The translations under genes and the position numbers were made by a program. Source: Streptomyces sp. NRRL B-3428 (GTDB lineage Bacteria; Actinomycetota; Actinomycetes; Streptomycetales; Streptomycetaceae). From it: a DNA stretch of 64,000 bases. The notes under the pieces were generated by a model. It was not told where the DNA came from. It made no database searches and saw only the letters and a list, made by a program, of their open reading frames with translations. The stretch is from positions 248,001 to 312,000 of the forward strand of contig JOGW01000004.1 of assembly GCA_000721375.1 (NCBI GenBank), read 5' to 3'. Shown here one piece after another: positions 55,714 through 62,985 of this stretch (its first letter is position 1; each line of letters opens with the position of its first letter).

Positions 55714-56674
55714 GACAGCACAGGATAGCGCTACTCGCCCGACCACGATAGCGGTCAACATCAACCGCGAGACCGTGGGCACCGCCGCCACGACCGTGGG
55801 CGCCACCGCCGGGGACACCACCCGCACGGGCATCCTTCTCGCCGCCGCGGGCGTCACTGCTTTCTCGCTCACTTTTCCCGCCACCGCCTGGGGACTTGAC
55901 GGTTTCGGACCCTGGTCGCTGGTGTCCGTACGGATGGCTCTGGCCGGACTGATAGCGGGCGGCTGTCTGCTCCTCCTGCGCGTGCGGGTGCCGGCCCGCG
56001 AGCACTGGTTCTCGCTCGCCGTGGTGGCGGCGGGGGTCGTGATCGGCTTCCCGCTCCTGACCACGCTCGCCCTGCAGACCTCCACGACCTCGCACGCCGC
56101 GGTCGTCGTCGGACTGCTACCGCTCACCACCGCCGCGATGTCGGCCCTGCGCACGGGAGTACGGCCGTCGCGCACCTTCTGGACAGCAGCCTGCGCGGGC
56201 GCCGCCGCCGTCATCGCGTTCACCGTGCAGCAGAGCGGCGGTGCCCTCACCACGGCCGATCTCTACCTGTTCGGCGCCCTGCTGGTCTGCGCCGCCGGCT
56301 ACACCGAGGGCGGCCGGCTCGCCAAGGTGATGCCGGGCTGGCAGGTCATCGGCTGGGCCCTGGTCGGCTGCCTTCCGCTCGCGATTCCGGCGTCCGCGCT
56401 CGCGCTCGCGTACGAGCCCTGGGAGCTGACCGCAAAGGCCGTCGTCGGTCTCCTGTGGGTGGCCGCGGGTTCGCAGTTCCTCGGCCTGCTCGTCTGGTAC
56501 CGGGGCATGGCCGCGATCGGGATCCCCAAGGCCAGCCAGCTCCAGCTCGCCCAGCCACTGCTCACCCTGGTGTGGTCGGTGTCCCTGCTCGGCGAGTCCA
56601 TGACGGCCGCCGCGCCGCTGACCGCCGTGGCCGTGCTGATCTGCATCGCGGTGACCCAGCGCGCACGCGGCTGA
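55712..56674 (+). CDS. EamA/DMT-family permease
   Basis: The 320-residue protein has a soluble N-terminus of about 42 residues followed by ten spans in two EamA halves, ending in LAQPLLTLVWSVSLLGESMTAAAPLTAVAVLICI. This is the drug/metabolite exporter family. ATG 55712 overlaps the divergent regulator's start codon by two bases and follows TACGCT (a -10-like box) by 5 bp, so the transcript may be leaderless. Export of an amino acid or related compound is typical for MocR partners. Confidence 0.86.
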   Translation: MTAQDSATRPTTIAVNINRETVGTAATTVGATAGDTTRTGILLAAAGVTAFSLTFPATAWGLDGFGPWSLVSVRMALAGLIAGGCLLLLRVRVPAREHWFSLAVVAAGVVIGFPLLTTLALQTSTTSHAAVVVGLLPLTTAAMSALRTGVRPSRTFWTAACAGAAAVIAFTVQQSGGALTTADLYLFGALLVCAAGYTEGGRLAKVMPGWQVIGWALVGCLPLAIPASALALAYEPWELTAKAVVGLLWVAAGSQFLGLLVWYRGMAAIGIPKASQLQLAQPLLTLVWSVSLLGESMTAAAPLTAVAVLICIAVTQRARG

Positions 56675-56778
56675 GTCGCTTCGGGGGTGCACCGCGCGGG
56701 GGTCCCAACTACCTGCGCCCGCCGTACACTTGCGGCCACGGACCACCACTGCCCGGTATGCCGAGGAGGTCACCCCCG

Positions 56779-56970
56779 ATGCGCGCAAGTGTGGGCGACA
56801 CGCTGCTGGTGCACGGCAGAACCGTCGGGCAGCACGACCGGGTCGCCGAGGTCGTCGAAGTCCTCGGGCCGGACGGCTCGCCCCCGTTCCGGGTCCGCTT
56901 CGAGGACGGTCACGAGACGCTGATGTCCCCGGGCCCCGACACGGTCGTACGCCGCAGGCAGCGGGACTGA
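56779..56970 (+). CDS. DUF1918-family small protein
   Basis: The 63-residue protein begins MRASVGDTLLVHG and contains RVAEVVEVLGPDGSPPFRVRFEDGHETLMSPGPD, the DUF1918 pattern of small beta-rich proteins common in actinobacteria. Function unknown. ATG 56779 has GAGGAGG 10 bp upstream. Confidence 0.88.
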   Translation: MRASVGDTLLVHGRTVGQHDRVAEVVEVLGPDGSPPFRVRFEDGHETLMSPGPDTVVRRRQRD

Positions 56971-56990
56971 CGGCCGGCCCCTGGCGGCCC

Positions 56991-57018
56991 GCCGGGCAGG
57001 TGTCGCCACCTGCCCGGC
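56991..57018. terminator. Bidirectional terminator
   Basis: GCCGGGCAGGTG and CACCTGCCCGGC form a perfect 12-bp stem with TCGC loop between the convergent DUF1918 and glycosidase-like genes. Confidence 0.88.
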
Positions 57019-57065
57019 ACACGGCAAAGTCGTGTGAAATCGTCACCCCTGCGTGCGGCGGTCGG

Positions 57066-58286
57066 TCATCTCCCCAGCGTGTAGTGGTCGGTCGTCACGC
57101 GCGTCATCGCCCCGATCGGATCGGCCACGACCTCACGCGCCGCGAAGAACGCATGCCCGCGCACCGTCCGGTACTTGCTCGCGTACGTCAGATGCCGGGA
57201 CAGCTCGGCGGGGTCCTGCCAGGGCGCGGGCTGCGCGGGGTCGCCCGCCTTGTAGAGGGCCTCGCCCAGATACAGATCGACGTCCGTGCCCTCGGCGAGC
57301 TCGGCCCACCAGGGCACGAGCTTCGCGTAGTCGGCCGGTGTGAAGCCCATGTTCCAGTAGAGCTGGGGCACGACGTAGTCGATCCAGTTGCGCTTGACCC
57401 ACTTACGGACGTCGGCGTGCAGATCGTCATAGGTCTGCACGCCCGCGGCGGTGTCCGAACCCCGCGGATCCGTCACCTTGTTGCGCCAGACCCCGAACGG
57501 GCTGATCCCGAACTGCACACCCTTGCGTACCTTCGGGATCGCGGCCGCCATCCCGCGTACGAGCTGATCGGTGTTGTCCCGCCGCCAGGCCGCACGGTCC
57601 GCGAAGCCGGCGCCGTAGCGCTCGTACGCGGCGGTGTCCTCGAAGGTCTGGCCCGCGACCGGATACGGGTAGAAGTAGTCGTCCCAGTGGACCGCGTCGA
57701 TGGGGTACTTGCGCACGGCGTCGAGCATCGCGATCTGCACGAATTCACGGACCTCGGGCAGCCCGGGGTTGTAGTAGAGCTTCCCGCCGTACGTGACGAG
57801 CCAGTCGGGATGCGTGCGTGCGGGGTGGTTCGGCGCGAGCCGCGAGGGGTCGGCATGGCCCGCGACGCGGTAGGGGTTGAACCAGGCGTGCAGCTCGAGG
57901 CCCCGGTTGTGCGCCTCGGTCACGGCGGTGCCCAGCGGGTCCCAGCCCGGGTCCTTGCCCTGGACTCCGGTGAGATACGCCGACCACGGCTCGTGCTCGG
58001 AGGGCCACAGGGCGTCGGCCGTGGGGCGCACCTGGAGGATCACGGTGTTCAGCCGCCGGCGTACCGCCGCGTCGAGATACGCGAGGAGCTCGGCGCGCTG
58101 GGTCTCGGCGGGCAGTCCGGTCTTGGAAGGCCAGTCGCGGTTGGCCACGCTCGCGATCCACATCCCGCGGAAGGCCGTATTACGAGGTCGGCGGTACTTC
58201 TCGGCGGCGACGGCATCTCCGGAGAGCCCGGCCCCGAAGAGCGCCGCGGCACCGGCCACCGTGAAACCCCTGCGAGTCATACGCAA
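57066..58286 (-). CDS. Secreted glycoside-hydrolase-like protein (GHL10 / DUF187)
   Basis: The 406-residue protein has a twin-arginine signal (MTRRGFTVAGAAALFGAG) suggesting Tat export, then a TIM-barrel domain of the YngK/GHL10 type: FRGMWIASVANRDWPS, LNTVILQVRPTADALWPSEHEPWS, ELHAWFNPYRV, IDAVHWDDYFYPYP and GISPFGVWRN. The two Asp in HWDDYF are catalytic candidates. Related proteins act on cell-wall glycans. TTG 58286 is preferred (AGGTGG 6 bp upstream); ATG 58280 is in frame. Confidence 0.88.
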   Translation of the reverse strand: MRMTRRGFTVAGAAALFGAGLSGDAVAAEKYRRPRNTAFRGMWIASVANRDWPSKTGLPAETQRAELLAYLDAAVRRRLNTVILQVRPTADALWPSEHEPWSAYLTGVQGKDPGWDPLGTAVTEAHNRGLELHAWFNPYRVAGHADPSRLAPNHPARTHPDWLVTYGGKLYYNPGLPEVREFVQIAMLDAVRKYPIDAVHWDDYFYPYPVAGQTFEDTAAYERYGAGFADRAAWRRDNTDQLVRGMAAAIPKVRKGVQFGISPFGVWRNKVTDPRGSDTAAGVQTYDDLHADVRKWVKRNWIDYVVPQLYWNMGFTPADYAKLVPWWAELAEGTDVDLYLGEALYKAGDPAQPAPWQDPAELSRHLTYASKYRTVRGHAFFAAREVVADPIGAMTRVTTDHYTLGR

Positions 58287-58509
58287 CGTATGCCACCTCT
58301 TATATAGATTTGTTTGATTTACCCGGAAGTAACCGGACAGCACCTGTTGTCCCGTGGGCCGTGCCACAGCATGCCGCCCCGACCCGGCGTACACCAGTGG
58401 GCGCGGAGTAACGTCGGTGCTTCGGGGCAAGTGCCGAACATTCATCGGCCATCCATTGGCCCGGAAAACCATCGGGCGGCCTGCCTGCCCGGAGCACGAA
58501 AGGGACGAT

Positions 58510-59388
58510 GTGACGGACGTTGCATTGGGCACCGGCGACATCGCGCGCGTCGGAGTCGTGGGCTGTGGCCAGATGGGAGCCGGGATCGCAGAGGTCTGCG
58601 CCCGCGCCGGCCTGGAGGTCAAGGTCGCCGAGACCACCGGCGAAGCCCTGGAGATCGGCCGTACCCGGCTGCAGAACTCCCTCGCGAAGGCCGCCGAACG
58701 CGGCAAGATCAGCGAGGAGGAGCGCGACGCCACGCTGGCGCGTCTGACGTTCACCACCGACCTCGGCGAGTTCGCCGACCGCGACCTCGTGATCGAGGCC
58801 GTGGTGGAGAACGAGGCGGTCAAGACCGAGATCTTCCAGGTGCTCGACCAGGTCGTGACCCGCCCGGACGCGATCCTCGCCTCCAACACCTCCTCCATCC
58901 CGCTGGTGAAGCTCGCCGTCGCGACCTCGCGTCCCGACCAGGTCATCGGTATCCACTTCTTCAACCCGGCGCCGGTGCAGCAGCTCGTCGAGCTGATCCC
59001 CGCGCTGACCACCTCCGAGGGCACGCTCGCCCGGGCCCAGATGGCGGTGGAGAAGGTGCTCGGCAAGCACGCCATCCGCGCCCAGGACCGCTCGGGCTTC
59101 GTGGTCAACGCGCTGCTGATCCCGTATCTGCTCTCCGCGATCCGGATGTACGAGTCGGGCATCGCCAGCCGCGAGGACATCGACAACGGCATGGAGATGG
59201 GCTGCGCCCACCCGATGGGCCCGCTGAAGCTGGCGGACCTGATCGGGCTGGACACGGTGGCCTCGGTCGCCGACTCGATGTACGACGAGTACAAGGAGCC
59301 GCTGTACGCCGCTCCCCCGCTCCTGCAGCGCATGGTCGACGCGGGCCGGCTCGGCCGGAAGTCGGGCTCGGGGTTCTACACGTACTGA
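58510..59388 (+). CDS. 3-hydroxybutyryl-CoA dehydrogenase
   Basis: The 292-residue enzyme has the NAD-binding VGVVGCGQMGAGIAEVCARAG, an Asn-Thr-Ser-Ser segment SNTSSIPLVKLA, catalytic His in IGIHFFNPAPVQQLVEL and the C-terminal MGPLKLADLIGLDT. It interconverts acetoacetyl-CoA and 3-hydroxybutyryl-CoA with NAD(P), for butyrate or fatty-acid metabolism and ethylmalonyl-CoA supply. GTG 58510 has AAAGGGA 7 bp upstream. Confidence 0.94.
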   Translation: MTDVALGTGDIARVGVVGCGQMGAGIAEVCARAGLEVKVAETTGEALEIGRTRLQNSLAKAAERGKISEEERDATLARLTFTTDLGEFADRDLVIEAVVENEAVKTEIFQVLDQVVTRPDAILASNTSSIPLVKLAVATSRPDQVIGIHFFNPAPVQQLVELIPALTTSEGTLARAQMAVEKVLGKHAIRAQDRSGFVVNALLIPYLLSAIRMYESGIASREDIDNGMEMGCAHPMGPLKLADLIGLDTVASVADSMYDEYKEPLYAAPPLLQRMVDAGRLGRKSGSGFYTY

Positions 59389-59403
59389 TCGCCGCATGTG
59401 ATC

Positions 59404-59436
59404 GAGGGCCGTCGTCCCGTGTGGACGACGGCCCTC
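59404..59436. terminator. Terminator after 3-hydroxybutyryl-CoA dehydrogenase
   Basis: GAGGGCCGTCGTCC and GGACGACGGCCCTC form a perfect 14-bp stem with a 5-nt loop between convergent genes. Confidence 0.9.
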
Positions 59437-59444
59437 GGTGCGTT

Positions 59445-59492
59445 GCGTGCCCTGCGTCTCGCGTGGCCTGCGTCTCGCGTGCCCTGTGTCTC
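59445..59492. repeat. 16-bp tandem repeat, three copies
   Basis: GCGTGCCCTGCGTCTC occurs three times with two substitutions in total, ending 6 bp outside the stop of the acetyltransferase at 59499. Confidence 0.92.
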
Positions 59493-59498
59493 CCGCGC

Positions 59499-59981
59499 TC
59501 AGCCCAGCCGCAGATCGATCCACACTTCGGACCGGCCCTCCAGCGTGTACCGGTCGAACTCCACGAAGCCGTGGCGCTCGGCGAACCGGATGCCGTCCCC
59601 GTTGTCCGCGAGCACGACCGTCTCCACGACTTCCGCGCCCAGCTCCCTGGCCCGCTCGAGCCCCCGCCGGTACAGCTCCGCGCCGAACCCCTGGCGCCGG
59701 TGATCCGGCAGCACACGGGCGATGACCGTGGCCGTACGCGAGTCGTCGGCCGGTGGGCGCACCGTGCTGCAGCCCACCAGTTCCTCGCCCAGATAGGCCA
59801 CTTCGAGAACGTGGCGCACCGAGCGGTCGCGCGCATCGGCCAAGGAGAGCGGATGCGGGGGAACGACGGTGTTGTGCACCCGCCGCCAGTCGGCGAGCGC
59901 GGCATCGTCCAGGGGCTTTTCGATACGCAGGTCCGGCTTGTCGATACGCAGGTCTGGCTTGTCACTTCGCAGGTCTGGCAT
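59499..59981 (-). CDS. GNAT N-acetyltransferase with heptapeptide N-terminal repeat
   Basis: The 160-residue protein has motif A at LPDHRRQGFGAELYRRGLERA and a C-terminal FAERHGFVEFDRYTLEG. It begins with three heptapeptides PDLRSDK, PDLRIDK and PDLRIEK from a 21-bp tandem duplication that precedes the usual GNAT start. ATG 59981 is chosen; the true start could be downstream of the repeat. Substrate unknown. Confidence 0.8.
   Translation of the reverse strand: MPDLRSDKPDLRIDKPDLRIEKPLDDAALADWRRVHNTVVPPHPLSLADARDRSVRHVLEVAYLGEELVGCSTVRPPADDSRTATVIARVLPDHRRQGFGAELYRRGLERARELGAEVVETVVLADNGDGIRFAERHGFVEFDRYTLEGRSEVWIDLRLG
59915..59978 (-). repeat. 21-bp tandem repeat, three copies, 5' end of GNAT gene
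   Basis: Three consecutive near-identical 21-bp units encode the PDLR-x-D/E-K heptapeptides directly after the start codon. Confidence 0.9.
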
Positions 59982-60307
59982 GCCTGCACCCAAGCCGCCG
60001 CGGCACAGCGGCGTCAAGGCAAATTTCTCCCGCCCGTCGCACCCACCCCCAACACCCCTGCCTCCCCCGCCGATTCGGCCACTCTCCGTATTCTTCCGGC
60101 CAGATTGACTCCGTGGATCAGGGCCTGAAGGGGCCTGGCGGAAGCCCGGCCCGAAGCGTTCGCACCCGTGTGAACACAGGGCCCGCATATGCCTCGCGCA
60201 CACGCTCCCGCGCCCCTCACCAGGCCGCTTGACTGTCCGTGCGCAGAACAGGGATGGCTGCGCACCGACAATTTCCAGCCATGCACGGCCCAGGAAGGAG
60301 CGGACCC
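59982..60307. other. 326-bp noncoding gap between divergent genes
   Basis: No convincing gene is seen. TTGACT (60231-60236) could be a -35 for the downstream membrane-protein gene, but no good -10 follows. The minus strand here would hold the promoter for the acetyltransferase; none was recognised. Confidence 0.4.
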
Positions 60308-60565
60308 GTGACCCCCGACCCCGAGCATCCCGTGGTCCACGAAGAACACGCAGAGTTGCGCCGGAGCCTCGATGTCGGGCTCGCCCGTATCGAGGGTCAT
60401 CTGGCGCTGCTGACCCAGCGCGACGAGCAGAGCATCAAGGAACTCGACGATCTCTGCACGCGGATCACCGCACTCGAACACAGCCGTTGGCCGTTGCCCG
60501 CCCTCGCGAGCCTGACCGCGCTGGGCGCGCTGGTCGTGGCCGTGTGGCAGGCAGTCGGACGATGA
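60308..60565 (+). CDS. Small coiled-coil protein with C-terminal membrane span
   Basis: The 85-residue product has an acidic N-terminus (TPDPEHPVVHEEHAELRRS), a heptad-like helix (LDVGLARIEGHLALLTQRDEQSIKELDDLCTRITALE) and one C-terminal span (LPALASLTALGALVVAVWQAV). The layout resembles phage haemolysin/XhlA-type or holin-associated proteins, but no phage genes are nearby. GTG 60308 has AAGGAG 9 bp upstream. Confidence 0.75.
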   Translation: MTPDPEHPVVHEEHAELRRSLDVGLARIEGHLALLTQRDEQSIKELDDLCTRITALEHSRWPLPALASLTALGALVVAVWQAVGR

Positions 60566-60577
60566 CCCGACCCCGGT

Positions 60578-61108
60578 TCACCCCAGCCGCAGGTGGTGCA
60601 GCATCAGCAGCGCGGCCGCCATGTTGGCGGCCGGCACCTCCCCCCGCGCCACCATGTCGGGGACGAGTTTGAGCGGCACCCACTCGCGCCGGGATGACTC
60701 GAAATCGTCCACAGGATGGCCCACATACGTCCCCTCCTGCGACCAGTAGATGTGGTGTCGGGCGTCGGTGAGCCCGTTGGACGGTTCGACAGTGAGCAGA
60801 TGCTGGAGGGGCCCGGGCCGCCACCCGGTCTCCTCCTCCAGCTCACGGGCCGCCGCGTACGCGATGTCCTCACCGTCCTCGACCACCCCCGCGGCCAGCT
60901 CCCAGCCCCAGCTGTCGGTGATGAAGCGGTGCCGCCACAGGAGCAGGACTTCGTTGGCCTCATTGACGACCGTGGCCACGGCCACCGGACGCAGCCGGAT
61001 GAGGAAGTGATCGAGATGCCGCCCGTCGGGCAGCTCGACATCCGCCAAGTTCACCTGGAACCAGCGGTTTCGGTACACATTCTGTTCGCTTAGTTTCGTC
61101 CACTGCAC
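60578..61108 (-). CDS. Nudix hydrolase, ADP-ribose pyrophosphatase-like
   Basis: The 176-residue protein has a full Nudix box GVVEDGEDIAYAAARELEEETGW (G-x5-E-x7-REUxEExGU), whose glutamates bind the metal. The RFITDSWGWELAAG just before it resembles the ADP-ribose/NDP-sugar hydrolase branch. It would cleave a nucleoside diphosphate linked to another moiety. GTG 61108 with AGGTGG 7 bp upstream is preferred to ATG 61141. The NsdA-like gene ends 54 bp upstream, so the two may be co-transcribed. Confidence 0.9.
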   Translation of the reverse strand: MQWTKLSEQNVYRNRWFQVNLADVELPDGRHLDHFLIRLRPVAVATVVNEANEVLLLWRHRFITDSWGWELAAGVVEDGEDIAYAAARELEEETGWRPGPLQHLLTVEPSNGLTDARHHIYWSQEGTYVGHPVDDFESSRREWVPLKLVPDMVARGEVPAANMAAALLMLHHLRLG

Positions 61109-61162
61109 GGTTCTGCCACCTTCCGCCGAGATAGATGGCAATATCGCAGCAGCGAGGCATGG

Positions 61163-62503
61163 TCACAGCGGTACGCGCAGTGCCCCGTCGATGAGTGCGG
61201 CAGCTTCTTCGGTGCCGGAACATCCGCTGCGGACGAGATGCTCACGCACCGCACGCAGCCGGTCGCGGAGCCGCTGGGACTCCATCCCCCGTGCCTGCCG
61301 GGCCATTTCGACGGCCGTGGCCACGGCCGCCTCCGCCTCGCCGCGCCTCAACTCGATCTGGCTGAGCACGGCGAGCCGGTGCACCCGCCCCCGGTCATGG
61401 GCCGGGGTGTCCACGGCCGCGGCCGAGTGCATCCGCGCCGCCGCGAGATCACCGAGGCTGAGCAGGGCCTCCGCCACCTGTACGTTCACGAGGCCCGGCT
61501 GGACGTAGCCGGTCTCGGCGGGTTCATGGCCCGGACTGATCCGCTCGGCCGCCGACTCCGCCCGCCGGATACAGAACAACGCGCTGCTGCCATCGCCGAG
61601 ATGGGCGTACGCCTTGGCCTGCATGGCATAGAGGTCGGCGGCGAGCGCGGGCGTGATGTGCCGCCCCGCGGCCCTCAGCGCGGCCTCCGCGAAGGCCACC
61701 GCCTGCCGGTACTCACGGATGAACAGCGACTGGTTGACGAGCAGCGCGATCACATAGGCGCCAAGTCCCCTGTCCCCACTCGCCTTCGACAGCCGCAGCG
61801 CCTGATGGAAGTAGCGCTGCGCGAGGCCGTGCGCGTCACTGTCGTACGCGCAGATACCGGCGATCGCCACCAGACCGCCGGTGGCTCTGTGCAGTTGCCG
61901 TCCCATCGAATCCGTGTAGCTGCCGCGCAGCAGCGGGGCGGCCTCGGCGTTGAGGAAGCCCACGATGCGCGCGCGGGTCGCCACGCCGCCGGTCTTGCGG
62001 TACATCTGCTCGTAATGCGCCCGGGCCGAACTCAGCATCGATATGTCGGACTTGCTGACCTGGTGCCGCCCGCCGCGTGAGACATCCACGTCCTCCGGCG
62101 GGTTCTCCCACTCCCAGACCGGCATCACGGCCGGCGTGCCGGTGACGGCCGCGGCGCCGAGCACATGCGGGCGCTCCTGCATGTCGGACCGCCACAGGGC
62201 GGTGGCCCGTTCCACGAACCCCGACAGGGAGGTGGTGGCCAGGCTCGCCTGCTGCCCGGGCACGCCGAGGCCGATGTCGTCGAGGGTGACGGAGCGCTGG
62301 AGCCGGGCCGCGAGCACCTCGCAGATCAGGTCGGGCACCTGACCGCGCGGCCGCTGGCCCTTCAACCAGCGGGCCACGGCGGTGTGTTCGTAGCGCAGGG
62401 CCAGACCCCGGGCCTTACCCGCCTGGTTCACATGCGCGGCCAGGCCCGCATGGGAGATTCCGGCCTCGTCGAGTATCGCGTCGAGCAGTGAGTTGGGCTG
62501 CAT
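61163..62503 (-). CDS. NsdA-like developmental regulator (TPR-containing)
   Basis: The 446-residue protein opens with a helix-turn-helix-like MQPNSLLDAILDEAGISHAGLAAHVNQAGKARG and RYEHTAVARWLKGQRPRGQVPDLICEVLAARL, which I recognise from the NsdA/sporulation-associated regulators of Streptomyces. The rest is TPR-like helical repeat (for example ADLYAMQAKAYAHLGDGSSALFCI). NsdA itself represses sporulation and antibiotic production; this could be NsdA or a paralogue. ATG 62503 has GGAGG 7 bp upstream. Confidence 0.82.
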   Translation of the reverse strand: MQPNSLLDAILDEAGISHAGLAAHVNQAGKARGLALRYEHTAVARWLKGQRPRGQVPDLICEVLAARLQRSVTLDDIGLGVPGQQASLATTSLSGFVERATALWRSDMQERPHVLGAAAVTGTPAVMPVWEWENPPEDVDVSRGGRHQVSKSDISMLSSARAHYEQMYRKTGGVATRARIVGFLNAEAAPLLRGSYTDSMGRQLHRATGGLVAIAGICAYDSDAHGLAQRYFHQALRLSKASGDRGLGAYVIALLVNQSLFIREYRQAVAFAEAALRAAGRHITPALAADLYAMQAKAYAHLGDGSSALFCIRRAESAAERISPGHEPAETGYVQPGLVNVQVAEALLSLGDLAAARMHSAAAVDTPAHDRGRVHRLAVLSQIELRRGEAEAAVATAVEMARQARGMESQRLRDRLRAVREHLVRSGCSGTEEAAALIDGALRVPL

Positions 62504-62975
62504 CGGGCCCTCCAGGGGCGGCGCTCGGTGCCGCCCAGGGTAGTCGTTCGGCATTCACACGGGGTGCGAAACAAGTGCCCACAGTGACGGGCCGTGCACT
62601 CTGCCGTACCACCGCGGCGCTCGCTTGGATATATGCGTCCGGAACCCCTGGACCGGACACCTTCTGGCCTCGCCAGAGGCGGCCGGGCCGCCGGCTCCCC
62701 CTCGTAAGTGCGGCGGCCCACACCGCGCCGTCCACCTCGTCCGCCTGCCGAACTCTCCGCGGCGAGGTGGGCGGCGCCGGCCGGACCGGTGGTTCAACCC
62801 TCCCTCGTAAGGGAGTGGTTCGCGCGGCGGCGGGCTTCGGCCTGCCGTTCTCAGGCACACGGCTCTTACGGACGCGGGTGGCAGCCCGCGGTCCGGCGAC
62901 CGCGGGTGAAAGCCCGTGAGTCGGGTGGCCGCGGGTGGCAGCTCGCGGTCGGACGGCCGCGGGTGCAGCCCGCGG
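62504..62975. other. 472-bp gap before the NsdA-like gene, with hairpin and repeat
   Basis: No convincing gene is seen. It holds the likely terminator of the phosphatase gene (CTCCCT-CGTA-AGGGAG with outer AACC/GGTT, 62795-62819) and most of the 28-bp repeat. The part near 62504-62650 should carry the promoter of the NsdA-like gene, but I recognise no clear -10/-35. Confidence 0.45.
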
Positions 62976-62985
62976 TCAGGTCGCC
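62874..62985. repeat. Tandem 27-29-bp repeat, four copies, at the phosphatase 3' end
   Basis: Four units starting GCGGGTG and containing a CAGCCCGCGGTC core run from the gap into the last codons of the SpoIIE-type gene (stop at 62976-62978). Confidence 0.85.

Noticed and set aside
60308..60565. Prophage remnant (holin-like small protein)
   Set aside because: There are no other phage genes or attachment-site repeats nearby.
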